Source: Rhodococcus sp. 4CII (GTDB taxonomy: Bacteria; Actinomycetota; Actinomycetes; Mycobacteriales; Mycobacteriaceae). From it: a stretch of 64,000 nucleotides of DNA. Both the position numbers and the translations under genes were made by a program. Position 1 is the first letter of the stretch; each line of letters opens with the position of its first letter. Below the pieces are notes generated by a model that saw nothing but the letters and a program-made list of their open reading frames with translations, was not told the origin of the DNA and ran no database searches. This document shows positions 38,297-46,715 of the stretch, one piece after another. The stretch is from assembly GCF_014256275.1 (NCBI RefSeq), contig NZ_JACCFE010000002.1:1116001-1180000 (forward strand), given 5' to 3'.

Positions 38297-38932
38297 ATGA
38301 CCACAGACGTCGACGACGCCGGGGCGCCGATCCCGTCAACGGACGGCGCCGGGGCACCGATCACGCGCCGGGAGCAGATGAAGGCGGACCGTCGCCGCCA
38401 ACTGCTCGACGCCGCCGCCCGCCTGATCGCCGAACGAGGATTCGTCGGCGTCCGCCTCGAAGATCTCGGTTCCGCCGTGGGAATCAGCGGACCCGCTGTG
38501 TACCGGCACTTCCCCAACAAGGACGCCGTCCTCGTGGAACTGCTCGTCGGAATCAGCACGCGACTGTTCGAGGGCGGGTCGCTGGTGGTCGCCGAAGCCA
38601 CCTCTCCCACGCACGCCCTCGAGGGTCTCGTCGACTTCCACCTGGACTTCGCGCTCGGGGAACCCGACCTCATTCGCATCCAGGATCGAGACCTGGAGAG
38701 CCTGCCTGCCGACGCCCGCCGGGAGGTCCGGCAGACGCAGCGGCGCTACGTGGAGATCTGGGTGAAGGTGCTTCTGCAGGTGGACGCTTCACTGGACGAG
38801 ACGGATGCCCGCACCAAGGCACACGCCACGTTCGGGCTGATCAACTCGACCCCGCACAGCGCCGATCCGACGACACCCGCGCGCACCCGGAAAGTGCTGC
38901 GCGACATGACGCTTCTGTGCCTGCGCCCGTGA
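38297..38932 (+). CDS. TetR-family transcriptional regulator
   Basis: DNA-binding repressor of 211 residues. The helix-turn-helix lies at about residues 35-80 (RRRQLLDAAARLIAERGF, then GISGPAVYRHFPNKDAVL), followed by a ligand-binding domain. The first 25 residues contain a short internal repeat (DDAGAPIPST, DGAGAPIT). It is transcribed away from accD1 over a shared AT-rich spacer, so control of the leucine operon, probably by an acyl-CoA intermediate, is likely. The M. tuberculosis locus has a TetR gene (Rv2506) nearby. Confidence 0.85.
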   Translation: MTTDVDDAGAPIPSTDGAGAPITRREQMKADRRRQLLDAAARLIAERGFVGVRLEDLGSAVGISGPAVYRHFPNKDAVLVELLVGISTRLFEGGSLVVAEATSPTHALEGLVDFHLDFALGEPDLIRIQDRDLESLPADARREVRQTQRRYVEIWVKVLLQVDASLDETDARTKAHATFGLINSTPHSADPTTPARTRKVLRDMTLLCLRP

Positions 38933-38945
38933 CTCACGGGCGCAG
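38921..38945. terminator. Bidirectional hairpin between convergent genes
   Basis: A perfect 12-bp inverted repeat with a one-base centre: CTGCGCCCGTGA at 38921-38932 pairs with TCACGGGCGCAG at 38934-38945. It overlaps the tetR stop codon and sits just before the stop of the convergent gene. There is no T-run, as is common in actinobacterial terminators. Confidence 0.7.
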
Positions 38946-38947
38946 CA

Positions 38948-39217
38948 TTACACTCGCTTCTTGCTTGTCATCGCGGTGTACCCGAGCGTCAGCACGGCCG
39001 CGGCAGCGATGCTGATGATCCACCGGATCCAGTCGATCCCGCCGGTGTTGCCCTTGCCGAGGAGTCCCTCCCACACCCAGTACCCGATCAGCGCACCGAT
39101 GATGCCGAGGACGACGGTGATGACCCACCCCATCGCCTGCTTGCCCGGAATCACGAGACGCGCCAGGACGCCGATGACCGCACCGAAGATGATGGTGCCG
39201 ATGATGTTGCCGACCAT
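38948..39217 (-). CDS. GlsB/YeaQ/YmgE-family small membrane protein
   Basis: 89 residues, ATG with GAGAGGACAAGGG upstream. Three hydrophobic helices: MVGNIIGTIIFGAVIGVLA, then GWVITVVLGIIGALIGYWV, then WIISIAAAAVLTLGYTA, ending in a basic tail TSKKRV. The GxxxG-rich pattern and length are those of the transglycosylase-associated/GlsB stress family, whose exact role is unclear. It is separated from the two-component genes by 149 bp and is probably its own transcript. Confidence 0.85.
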   Translation of the reverse strand: MVGNIIGTIIFGAVIGVLARLVIPGKQAMGWVITVVLGIIGALIGYWVWEGLLGKGNTGGIDWIRWIISIAAAAVLTLGYTAMTSKKRV

Positions 39218-39366
39218 GGCCCTTGTCCTCTCAACACGCAATTCATGGTGCGAGCGGAAGGTCACCGCTCCTTTCGAACATAACCACCTGGACACCCGCT
39301 CGACAGGGCTTCGGCAAATCGTTGCCAAAAGGTTCATGCGGACGTATCGCTGAGAACCCTCTGCGG

Positions 39367-39993
39367 TCAGCGGATGCCCTGTCTCCGCAGGGCCACGGAC
39401 ACGGCGGCGGCCCGGGTGTCGACACCGAGTTTCGCGTAGATGTGCGCGAGGTGAGTCTTGACCGTCGCCTCGCTGATGAACAGTGCCCGGCCGAGTTCCC
39501 TGTTGGTCATGCCCGTCGCCAACAGGGTCAGCAACTCGGCTTCCCGCGGCGTCAGAGCCTCCTCGGGGCGCTGCATCTGCTGCAGGAGTCGCGACGCGAC
39601 GGGGGGCGACAACACACTCTGCCCAGCTGCCGCGCTGCGGACCGCGGCGAAGATCTCCTGAGGTGTCGAGTCCTTCAGGAGGTATCCGATGGCGCCGGCG
39701 TCGACGGCGCGCACCACGTCGGCGTCGGTGTCGTACGTCGTGAACACCAGCACCGGCACGTCCGGATCGACCTGCCGGATGCGTCGGATGGCCTCCACCC
39801 CGTCGATGCCGGATCCGAGGGCCAGATCCATCGTCACGAGCCGCGGACGGGCCTCCGTCACCGCATCGATCGCCTCCTCGCCCGTGCCTGCCTCGGCGAT
39901 CACGTCGATGTCCGGTTGCGAATCGAGAAGGGCGCGCAGCCCGGCCCGGACGACGGCATGGTCGTCGACCAGCAACACGGTGACGGTCGTCAT
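39367..39993 (-). CDS. NarL/LuxR-type response regulator (SenR-like)
   Basis: 208 residues. The receiver domain has VLLVDDHAVVRAGLRALL, phosphoacceptor Asp in VTMDLALG near residue 54, and the conserved Lys in YLLKDS near 105. The C-terminal LuxR helix-turn-helix reads LTPREAELLTLLATGMTN and then SEATVKTHLAHIYAKL. The start overlaps the kinase stop by four bases (ATGA), so the pair is co-translated. The divergent HbpS-like gene makes it a candidate for the SenR role. Confidence 0.9.
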   Translation of the reverse strand: MTTVTVLLVDDHAVVRAGLRALLDSQPDIDVIAEAGTGEEAIDAVTEARPRLVTMDLALGSGIDGVEAIRRIRQVDPDVPVLVFTTYDTDADVVRAVDAGAIGYLLKDSTPQEIFAAVRSAAAGQSVLSPPVASRLLQQMQRPEEALTPREAELLTLLATGMTNRELGRALFISEATVKTHLAHIYAKLGVDTRAAAVSVALRRQGIR

Positions 39994-41192
39994 TCCGCGA
40001 TTCCTCGCGCGCACGGTATCTGGGCGGCCACCACGGTGCCGTCGCCCGGGGCACTCTCGACGGTGAACGTTCCGCCCAGTTGCTCGACGCGCCTGCGCAT
40101 CGCACGGAGACCGTATCCGCCGCGGGCCGACGGCGACCCTGCCGGTGCAGGATCGAATCCGGTGCCGTCGTCGAAGATGTCCAGCGCCACCGCATCCGGC
40201 AGATACGTCAGTGTCACTCCGACCGTCTCGGCGTTGGCGTGCCTGGCGATGTTGGAGACCGCGCTCTGGGTGATCCTCAGCAGCGCGTGCGTCACCTCCG
40301 CCGGAATCGCGATCGGAGTGCCCACGACCCGGAGTTCCGCCCGGGGATGGTGGGTCCGGGCCGCGGCGAGCAGCGCCACGTCGATCGGCTGGGATTCGAG
40401 GTGGGGCGAGGCGAGATGGTGTACGAGACTGCGTGTTTCGGCCAGATTCTCCCGCAACGTCCCGGTTGCCGCACGAACGTCTTCGCGCGCCCGCGACTCC
40501 GTCCGCGGATCTGCCTGCGCCCAGATCTGGTCGGCCGCCTCGAGCCGGAGCAGGCTGCTCGTCAGTCCCTGCGTCACGGTGTCGTGGATCTCGCGGGCGA
40601 GGCGTTCGCGTTCGGCGAGCGCTCCCGCCGCTCGCTCGGTCTCCGCGAGCCGCGACCGGGTGTCCGCGACCTGGCGCAGCAGACGCACCCGCTCCCGGCT
40701 GTCCCGCTCGATCTGGCTGTACGCCATGACGATCAGCGCACCCGTGCACAGCGGACCCACCAGCACCGCCCACTCGGTGCGCCCGGAGAAGGTGAAGAAT
40801 GCCAGCGACGTCAGGACGGCGAGCACGCCGACGACCGGGTACGCGATCCGGCTCGGGTAGGCGCGCGTGCACAGGAAGAACATGGGAAAGGCGCACCAGG
40901 CGAAACTGGGGGCGAACCAGACGAGCACCGCCCACGTCGTGAGCACGGGCACGACCCAGGGTTCCCACGCCCCGTCTCGTCGCGCCACGACGGCGGTGAG
41001 TGTGTACAACGCGGCGAGTGCGACGATCAACGCAGTTACCACGACGAATCGCCCACTCACACCGTGGTACGTCAGATACCGAACCGTCGACGTCGCGAGG
41101 AGGACGTAGAAGGAGATATGGATTGCGGTGGCGAGCGGGCCGCGCAGGCTCGCGCCGGCCGACCTGTCCACTCCGTCCGCGGGTGTCGTCAC
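39990..41192 (-). CDS. NarL-family sensor histidine kinase (SenS-like)
   Basis: About 400 residues if GTG 41192 is the start; the start is uncertain because no good ribosome binding site is visible and the frame stays open to 41336. The N-terminal ~150 residues form about five hydrophobic segments (for example IHISFYVLLATSTV, FVVVTALIVALAALYTL, VLVWFAPSFAWCAFPMFFL). A coiled stretch follows, then the HisKA_3 phosphoacceptor LAREIHDTVTQGLTSSL and an HATPase domain ending DDGTGFDPAP...GGYGLRAMRRR. Five membrane spans plus HisKA_3 is the organisation of Streptomyces SenS. Confidence 0.87.
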   Translation of the reverse strand: MTTPADGVDRSAGASLRGPLATAIHISFYVLLATSTVRYLTYHGVSGRFVVVTALIVALAALYTLTAVVARRDGAWEPWVVPVLTTWAVLVWFAPSFAWCAFPMFFLCTRAYPSRIAYPVVGVLAVLTSLAFFTFSGRTEWAVLVGPLCTGALIVMAYSQIERDSRERVRLLRQVADTRSRLAETERAAGALAERERLAREIHDTVTQGLTSSLLRLEAADQIWAQADPRTESRAREDVRAATGTLRENLAETRSLVHHLASPHLESQPIDVALLAAARTHHPRAELRVVGTPIAIPAEVTHALLRITQSAVSNIARHANAETVGVTLTYLPDAVALDIFDDGTGFDPAPAGSPSARGGYGLRAMRRRVEQLGGTFTVESAPGDGTVVAAQIPCARGIAE

Positions 41193-41354
41193 GCCGATGA
41201 ATGCTACGGACCTCCGGCGGGTCGCGGATCCACCGTTCGGATGATCTCCCGGCGCCGCACGGATGAGCCCGGGAGCGCCGTCGGCCCGATGTCGTCGTCG
41301 GTACCGCCGGGCCAGGCTGGTCACGTCAGCCGTCACTCCCCGAAAGGCCTACCG

Positions 41355-41942
41355 ATGCGCACCTCCCACCGCCTGCCTCGCGTTCTGGCGATCACCATCC
41401 CGCTCGCCGCGATCGTCGTCACCTCGGCCTGCGGCACCTCCGCGACCGACGAGGCCGCGGTGACGTCCACTCCGGTCGCGGCCGCCTCCGCACCCGTCCC
41501 GATCGACGACGCCGCGAGCGGTGTCGTGACCCAGAACCGACTCGGGATCGCCGCCGCGCAGACCGCCGCACAGGCGGCCCTCGCGAGGTGCCAGTCCGAC
41601 GGACTCGGCTCCGTCTCCGTGTCGGTGGTCGATCGTGCCGGCAACGTGCAGGCCCTGCTGCGCGGGGACAATGCCGCCCAGCACACCGTCGAGGCGGCCC
41701 GGCAGAAGGCCTACACCGCTGCCGCGTTCGGCGCGAACACCAGCGACCTGAGCGATCGGGCCAAGGGCGACGGCGCGACGGTCGCCGACCTTCCCGGCAC
41801 ACTGTTCCTCGCCGGCGGGGTGAGTGTGAAATCGGCGAGCGGGTCGATCGCGGGTATCGGCGTCGGCGGCGCCCCCGACGGCATGCGGGACCAAGCCTGC
41901 GCGGCCGCCGGTCTCGACGCGATCGCCGGCGCTCTGGGTTGA
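41355..41942 (+). CDS. HbpS/GlcG-family (DUF336) lipoprotein
   Basis: 195 residues, ATG after GAAAGG. The N-terminal export signal is RLPRVLAITIPLAAIVV, then TSAC at a likely lipobox cysteine near residue 26, so it is probably anchored outside the membrane. The rest is a DUF336 domain: AAQTAAQAALARC, VSVSVVDRAGNVQALLRGD near residue 100, ARQKAYTAAAFG, and a glycine-rich end. In Streptomyces reticuli the DUF336 protein HbpS binds haem outside the cell and controls the SenS kinase encoded next to it. Here the gene is divergent from a kinase/regulator pair, so the same role is inferred. Confidence 0.82.
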   Translation: MRTSHRLPRVLAITIPLAAIVVTSACGTSATDEAAVTSTPVAAASAPVPIDDAASGVVTQNRLGIAAAQTAAQAALARCQSDGLGSVSVSVVDRAGNVQALLRGDNAAQHTVEAARQKAYTAAAFGANTSDLSDRAKGDGATVADLPGTLFLAGGVSVKSASGSIAGIGVGGAPDGMRDQACAAAGLDAIAGALG

Positions 41943-42064
41943 CGAGCCGCCCCGTGCCCGAACTCGAGCACGCACTGTTCGACGCCGTCGCCCGTGACGA
42001 CGCGTCGGCGGTGCGCGGCCGGCACGCCGTCGCGGTCCTGCTGCAGCCCAGGGGACGGGGCGGG

Positions 42065-43702
42065 TCAGATGCGCCCGAGCAGGTCGAGGGACTGCTCGCG
42101 CATCTCGACCTTGCGTACCTTGCCCGTCACGGTCATCGGGAACTCGTCGACGACGTGCACGTACCTCGGGATCTTGTAGTGGGCGAGTTTGCCGGTGCAG
42201 AATTCGCGGACCTTCTCCGCGTCCAGGGGTTCGGTGTCTTCCTTCATCCGCACCCACACCATCAGTTCCTCACCGTACTTCGGGTCGGGCACCCCGATCA
42301 CCTGAGCGTCCAGGATGTCGGGATGGGTGTACAGGAACTCCTCGATCTCCCGCGGGTAGACGTTCTCCCCGCCGCGGATCACCATGTCCTTGATCCGCCC
42401 GGTGATCGCGACGTACCCGTCGGAGTCCATCACCCCGATGTCGCCGGTGTGCATCCACCGGCCGGCGTCGATCGCCTCCGCCGTCTTCTCCGGGTTGTTC
42501 CAGTACCCGAGCATCACCGAGTACCCGCGGGTGCACAGCTCCCCCGGCTCCCCCCGCGAGACGGTCAAACCCGTTGCCGGATCCACGATCTTGACCTCCA
42601 GATGCGGACCGACCCGGCCGACCGTCGACACCCGCTGATCGATCGTGTCGTCGGCCCGGGTCTGCAGCGACACCGGCGACGTCTCGGTCATCCCGTAACA
42701 GATCGACACCTCCGCCATCCCCATCAACTCGATGACGTGCTTCATCACCTCCACCGGGCACGGCGACCCGGCCATGATCCCGGTCCGCAGACTGGACAGG
42801 TCGAACGAGTCGAAATCGTGCACGGCGAGTTCGGCGATGAACATCGTCGGCACCCCGTACAGCGACGTGCACCTCTCCGCCTCGACCGCCTGCAGCGTCG
42901 CCACCGGATCGAACGACCGGCCCGGGATCACCATGGTGGCGCCGTGACTGGTGCACGCCAGGTTGCCCATCACCATCCCGAAGCAGTGGTAGAACGGCAC
43001 CGGAATGCACACTCGGTCCTGCTCGGTGTAGTGGCACAACTCGCCGACGAAGTACCCGTTGTTGAGGATGTTGTGGTGACTGAGCGTCGCCCCCTTCGGG
43101 AACCCGGTTGTCCCCGAGGTGTACTGGATGTTGATCGGGTCGTCCGCGGACAACGCGGCCTGCGCCGCGGCCAGCCGGGCCGGATCGGCGGCGTGGGCGG
43201 CCGCACCGTCCGACGCCAGCCTGCTCCACTCGGCGCTGCCCAGCAGCACCACCGTCTCGAGGTCGGGGCACTGCGGCCGGACCTCCTCGATCATCGCCGC
43301 GTAGTCGGACGACTTGAACTGCGGAGCCGACACCAGCAGCCGGATCCCGGCCTGATCGAGCACATACTGCAACTCGTGTGCCCGGTAGGCGGGGTTGATG
43401 TTGACCAGGATCGCCCCGATCTTCGCGGTCGCGTACTGGATCAGCGTCCACTCCGGGCAGTTCGGCGCCCAGATCCCCACCCGGTCACCCTTGACGATCC
43501 CCCGCGCCAGCAACCCCGCCGCCACGGCGTCCACGTCGCGGGCCAGTTCCGCGTACGTCCACCGCCGCCCCGAGGGCCGGTCGACAAGGGCGTCACGGTC
43601 GGCGTGGGCGGCCACCGTCCGATCGAAGTTGTCTCCGATGGTCTCACCCAGCATCGGGGCGTCCCACACGCCGTGGGTGTAGCTGGGAAGCGGGGTTGTC
43701 AT
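42065..43702 (-). CDS. Acyl-CoA synthetase (AMP-forming, FadD-type)
   Basis: 545-residue member of the ANL superfamily that would activate a carboxylic acid to its CoA thioester. Motifs are IQYTSGTTGFPKGATLSHHN near residue 185, YGMTETSPVSL near 320, TGDIGVMDSDGYVAITGRIKDMV near 420 and the catalytic-lysine region MTVTGKVRKVEMRE near the end. ATG follows GAGAGGAA. Wording and nearness to the methylcrotonyl-CoA carboxylase operon recall M. tuberculosis FadD35. The substrate cannot be read from sequence; a medium or branched chain is plausible. Confidence 0.87.
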   Translation of the reverse strand: MTTPLPSYTHGVWDAPMLGETIGDNFDRTVAAHADRDALVDRPSGRRWTYAELARDVDAVAAGLLARGIVKGDRVGIWAPNCPEWTLIQYATAKIGAILVNINPAYRAHELQYVLDQAGIRLLVSAPQFKSSDYAAMIEEVRPQCPDLETVVLLGSAEWSRLASDGAAAHAADPARLAAAQAALSADDPINIQYTSGTTGFPKGATLSHHNILNNGYFVGELCHYTEQDRVCIPVPFYHCFGMVMGNLACTSHGATMVIPGRSFDPVATLQAVEAERCTSLYGVPTMFIAELAVHDFDSFDLSSLRTGIMAGSPCPVEVMKHVIELMGMAEVSICYGMTETSPVSLQTRADDTIDQRVSTVGRVGPHLEVKIVDPATGLTVSRGEPGELCTRGYSVMLGYWNNPEKTAEAIDAGRWMHTGDIGVMDSDGYVAITGRIKDMVIRGGENVYPREIEEFLYTHPDILDAQVIGVPDPKYGEELMVWVRMKEDTEPLDAEKVREFCTGKLAHYKIPRYVHVVDEFPMTVTGKVRKVEMREQSLDLLGRI

Positions 43703-43863
43703 CGCTGTTCCTCTCCAGGAACCCGTTCGGGCGCCTACGGGACGGGCGGGCCCGAAGGCCCTTCCGCGGTCGAACTTACTCTTGGTTGACGTGATCCAGG
43801 GCATAGTGCGCGACGAGGGGCGCCGATAACTGTGCGGACTTCGGACACCCCTCGCCGACGGAG

Positions 43864-45204
43864 TCAGAGTGCGTCGTCTTTCGTCTCCACCAGGGCTTTC
43901 GTGCACAGCAGGCTCACCACACCGAGGACGGCGAGCAGAACGCCGATCGCGGCGCTGCCGTACGCGGATGCCAGGGGTGCGGCGATCAACGGCGGCACGG
44001 CGCCGCCGAGCACGCCGGCGAGGTTGTAGCCGAGGCCGGCGCCGGTGTAGCGGTACCGCGTCTGGAACATCTCCGGAAGCAGAGCGCCGCAGGGGCCGTA
44101 AGCGATTCCGAAGATCGCGAGCGTGACCATCACACCGATCGTGAAGGCAACGGGTGAACCGGTGTCGAGCAGAGGGAACAGCGCGAGCGCCCATACGACG
44201 GCCAGTCCGCAGGAGATCATGATGACCCGCCGGCGCCCGATCCGGTCCGAATACAGCGCGGAGACGACGATCGTGAATCCGAAGACGACTGCGGAGGCGA
44301 TACCGACCGTCAGGACGAAGGGACGGCTGAACCCGAGGGTCTTGGTGCCGTAACTGGTGAGAAATGCTGTGCCCATGTAGAAGAACGCGAACAGCGTGGC
44401 GAGGGCGCCGGCGGAGAGGAGGATCTCCTTGGTCTGGTACCGCCACGCGTCCATCAGCGGGAGGGTGCGCGGGGCCGTGTCGGCACGGCCGGCCTGCTGG
44501 GCGGCGCGGAACACCGGTGTCTCCTCGATCGCCAGGCGCATGTAGAGACCGATTCCCACCAGGACGGCACTGAACAGGAAGGGAATCCGCCACCCGTAGT
44601 CGAGGAAGACCTCGTTGGTGTCGCCGAGGAGGGTGCCGGTGACGAGGAAGGTGGCGCTGGAGAGGACGAACGCCACAGCGGGACCGAGCTGCGGGAACAT
44701 CGCGTACAGACCACGCTTGCCCGGCGGCGCGTACTCCGCGGTCAGCAGGGTTGCGCCGGCCCACTCGCCGCCGACGGCGAATCCCTGGCCGAAACGCAGC
44801 AGCACCAGGAGGATCGGGGCCGCGACCCCGATCGTCGCCGCCCCGGGCAGCAATCCGATCAGGAAGGTAGAGACGCCCATCAGGATGAGCGTAGAGATCA
44901 GGGTCTTCTTGCGTCCGATCCGGTCACCGTAGTGCCCGAACAGCATGGCGCCCACCGGCCTGGCGACGAACGCCACGGCGAACGTCGCGAAGGACGCGAC
45001 CGTCCCGGCGGTGGAACCGAGGGCGGGAAAGAACACCGTGGGAAACACCAGGGCTGCCGCGGTGCCGTAGATGAAGAAGTCGTAGAACTCGATGGTCGTG
45101 CCGATGCCACTCGCGATGGCGACCTTGCGGACACTGGTACCGCCTCGGCGCACCGGTGTGGGGGCGTGGGGTACGCCCTCACCCGACGTGGAGACTGTGG
45201 TCAC
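43864..45204 (-). CDS. MFS metabolite:H+ symporter (MHS family)
   Basis: 446 residues with 12 predicted membrane helices. The N-terminus has the MHS signature VAIASGIGTTIEFYDFFIYG, and the loop 2-3 motif is GHYGDRIGRKKTL. A conserved RFGQGFAVGGEWAGA segment lies near residue 150. The GTG start is preceded by GGAGGAATCGA. Family members (ShiA, ProP, KgtP and others) carry organic acids or osmolytes; the substrate here is unknown. It lies downstream of the eutBC region and of a palindrome-rich spacer. Confidence 0.88.
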   Translation of the reverse strand: MTTVSTSGEGVPHAPTPVRRGGTSVRKVAIASGIGTTIEFYDFFIYGTAAALVFPTVFFPALGSTAGTVASFATFAVAFVARPVGAMLFGHYGDRIGRKKTLISTLILMGVSTFLIGLLPGAATIGVAAPILLVLLRFGQGFAVGGEWAGATLLTAEYAPPGKRGLYAMFPQLGPAVAFVLSSATFLVTGTLLGDTNEVFLDYGWRIPFLFSAVLVGIGLYMRLAIEETPVFRAAQQAGRADTAPRTLPLMDAWRYQTKEILLSAGALATLFAFFYMGTAFLTSYGTKTLGFSRPFVLTVGIASAVVFGFTIVVSALYSDRIGRRRVIMISCGLAVVWALALFPLLDTGSPVAFTIGVMVTLAIFGIAYGPCGALLPEMFQTRYRYTGAGLGYNLAGVLGGAVPPLIAAPLASAYGSAAIGVLLAVLGVVSLLCTKALVETKDDAL

Positions 45205-45281
45205 TCGATTCCTCCGTGGTCCGTGGGAACGCCCTGGTGGGCGTATCCGGGATGGAAGGAAAGGTAGTGATCCGGCTCACT

Positions 45282-45322
45282 GTGTCACCACCCCCGAAAT
45301 GGGGGGTGGTGACACGTGTCAC
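45282..45322. promoter_or_regulatory. Overlapping perfect palindromes upstream of the symporter gene
   Basis: A 14-bp perfect stem (45282-45295 with 45302-45315, loop GAAATG) shares its right arm with a second perfect palindrome GTGACACGTGTCAC (45309-45322). The heptamer GTGTCAC/GTGACAC thus occurs three times. It lies between the stop of the upstream gene and the symporter start (78 bp away), with no T-run. It could terminate the upstream gene, be an operator, or both. Confidence 0.6.
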
Positions 45323-45323
45323 G

Positions 45324-45869
45324 TCATTCGGCGGTGCCGGACGCCCCCAGCAGTTCCCTGCGCAGCTCGGTCCACACGGTCGCGTACGAGTCGATCACCG
45401 GCTCGGAAATCCACTTCGACTCCCCCGCAGCCGCTTTCGCCAAAGCGTCGGCGAACAGGTCCTGATAGCGGGACAGCCGGGGCACGAACGCCGACAGGTC
45501 GTCGAACACGACGGACGCGCGACGGTCCAGATCCGCCAGCTGCTCGGCATCGGCCGTGTCGATCAGTCCGACGAACTCCTCGTGGAATGGCACGAAGCTC
45601 TCGTAGACCTCCGCGATGGAGTCCTCGTCGATGGACACCCGCTCGGCGTCGAGCTGATCCTCGAGCTCCGCCAGCCCGGCGTCGGTGAGCCCGATTCGGC
45701 CGTCCGAGACTTCCTGCGCCTTGCCCTGGGCGAGCAGCGCGTCGTAGGCGGCCTGAGCGGACGCGGCACTCACACCGAGGTGCTCGGCCAGAACACCGGC
45801 ACTGACCTGCTCTTTCAACCGGACCGCCTGCAGCAGGGCCAACTCGTCCACATTGCCAGCGAAGGCCAT
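45324..45869 (-). CDS. Uncharacterised protein with winged-helix-like N-terminus
   Basis: 181 residues, ATG after GAGGAGAGATCT. Residues 1-70 look like a winged helix: VDELALLQAVRLKEQVSAG, VLAEHLGVSAASAQAAYDAL, then a wing KAQEVSDGRIGLTDAGLAEL. The rest is acidic and helical with no motif I recognise. No cysteine, signal peptide or membrane segment. It could be a small regulator of the adjacent symporter or eut genes; that is a guess from position only. Confidence 0.7.
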   Translation of the reverse strand: MAFAGNVDELALLQAVRLKEQVSAGVLAEHLGVSAASAQAAYDALLAQGKAQEVSDGRIGLTDAGLAELEDQLDAERVSIDEDSIAEVYESFVPFHEEFVGLIDTADAEQLADLDRRASVVFDDLSAFVPRLSRYQDLFADALAKAAAGESKWISEPVIDSYATVWTELRRELLGASGTAE

Positions 45870-45896
45870 AGATCTCTCCTCGTCACACCCCGTCCA

Positions 45897-45933
45897 GGGC
45901 GGTTCTCCGCAGGCCCGGTCGGACCTGCCGCCC
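45897..45933 (-). terminator. Hairpin downstream of eutC
   Basis: Two-part stem: GGGCGG (45897-45902) pairs with CCGCCC (45928-45933), and the inner GCAGGCCC (45909-45916) pairs with GGACCTGC (45921-45928) with one mismatch. It sits 15 bp after the eutC stop and before the next gene, as expected for the end of the eut transcript. Confidence 0.6.
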
Positions 45934-45947
45934 TTTAGATAACACGA

Positions 45948-46715
45948 CTACAGTTCGAGGATCTCCGAGGGGGCTGCCAGCGCATCCGCACGGGAAGTGT
46001 CCTTCAACTCCACTCCGGACCGGCCCAATTTCCTGGCGCCGGACACGAGACCCGCCACGACGCGGGCGGCGAGTTCGTAGCCGAGCCCCTCGGGTGGGTG
46101 GATGTTGGACACGCAGTTCCGGTCCGCGTCGGTGCGTCCGGGACGCGGGAGGTGGGTGAGATAGACACCGACGCTGTCTGCCACCGACAGTCCCGGCCGC
46201 TCCCCGATCATCAGGACGAGCGTCTGCACGCCCAGTGCCTGCGCGATGTGATCTCCGAGCGCCACCCGGGCCTGGGTCGCGATCACCGGTGGTGCCAGCG
46301 AGTACGTTCCGCCGAATTCGTCGACCAGCGCGGACAGCAGCGACACCCCGTGATCGGTGAGCGCCCGGGGCGACAACCCGTCGGCGAGGACGAATCCCAC
46401 CTCGGCGGTTCCCGCGGGAACTGCGGACAGGTCTGCGGGCGTGCGACCGAGGTCGGGCCTGCGGAGGTATTCGCTCCGATCCGACGCCTGACTCGTCACG
46501 ACCACCGGCTTCCCGAGGCCCACCGCCTCGACCTGCTCGGCCAGCGCCTGCGCGTCGAGCGGTTGGTGGACGGCGTCGCGCGCCGCGGCGTGCGCCGACC
46601 GGAATTCGAGGACGCGCTGCGTGGGGAGGGCGTCGCCGGTGCGGCCGAGACCGATACGCGCCTGCGTCGTGGCCCGCAGTTCCGCCCAGAAGTCGTGCAC
46701 CACAGGATCGCTCAT
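45948..46715 (-). CDS. eutC: Ethanolamine ammonia-lyase small subunit
   Basis: 255 residues; the ATG overlaps the eutB stop (ATGA). Together with EutB it forms the adenosylcobalamin-dependent enzyme that converts ethanolamine to acetaldehyde and ammonia. Recognisable segments are ARIGLGRTGDALPTQRVLEF near residue 20, LVLMIGERPGLSVADSVGVY near 165 and DRNCVSNIHPPEGL near 200. It is shorter than the E. coli protein (about 295), lacking the variable N-terminal part. It is followed by a hairpin. Confidence 0.93.
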   Translation of the reverse strand: MSDPVVHDFWAELRATTQARIGLGRTGDALPTQRVLEFRSAHAAARDAVHQPLDAQALAEQVEAVGLGKPVVVTSQASDRSEYLRRPDLGRTPADLSAVPAGTAEVGFVLADGLSPRALTDHGVSLLSALVDEFGGTYSLAPPVIATQARVALGDHIAQALGVQTLVLMIGERPGLSVADSVGVYLTHLPRPGRTDADRNCVSNIHPPEGLGYELAARVVAGLVSGARKLGRSGVELKDTSRADALAAPSEILEL

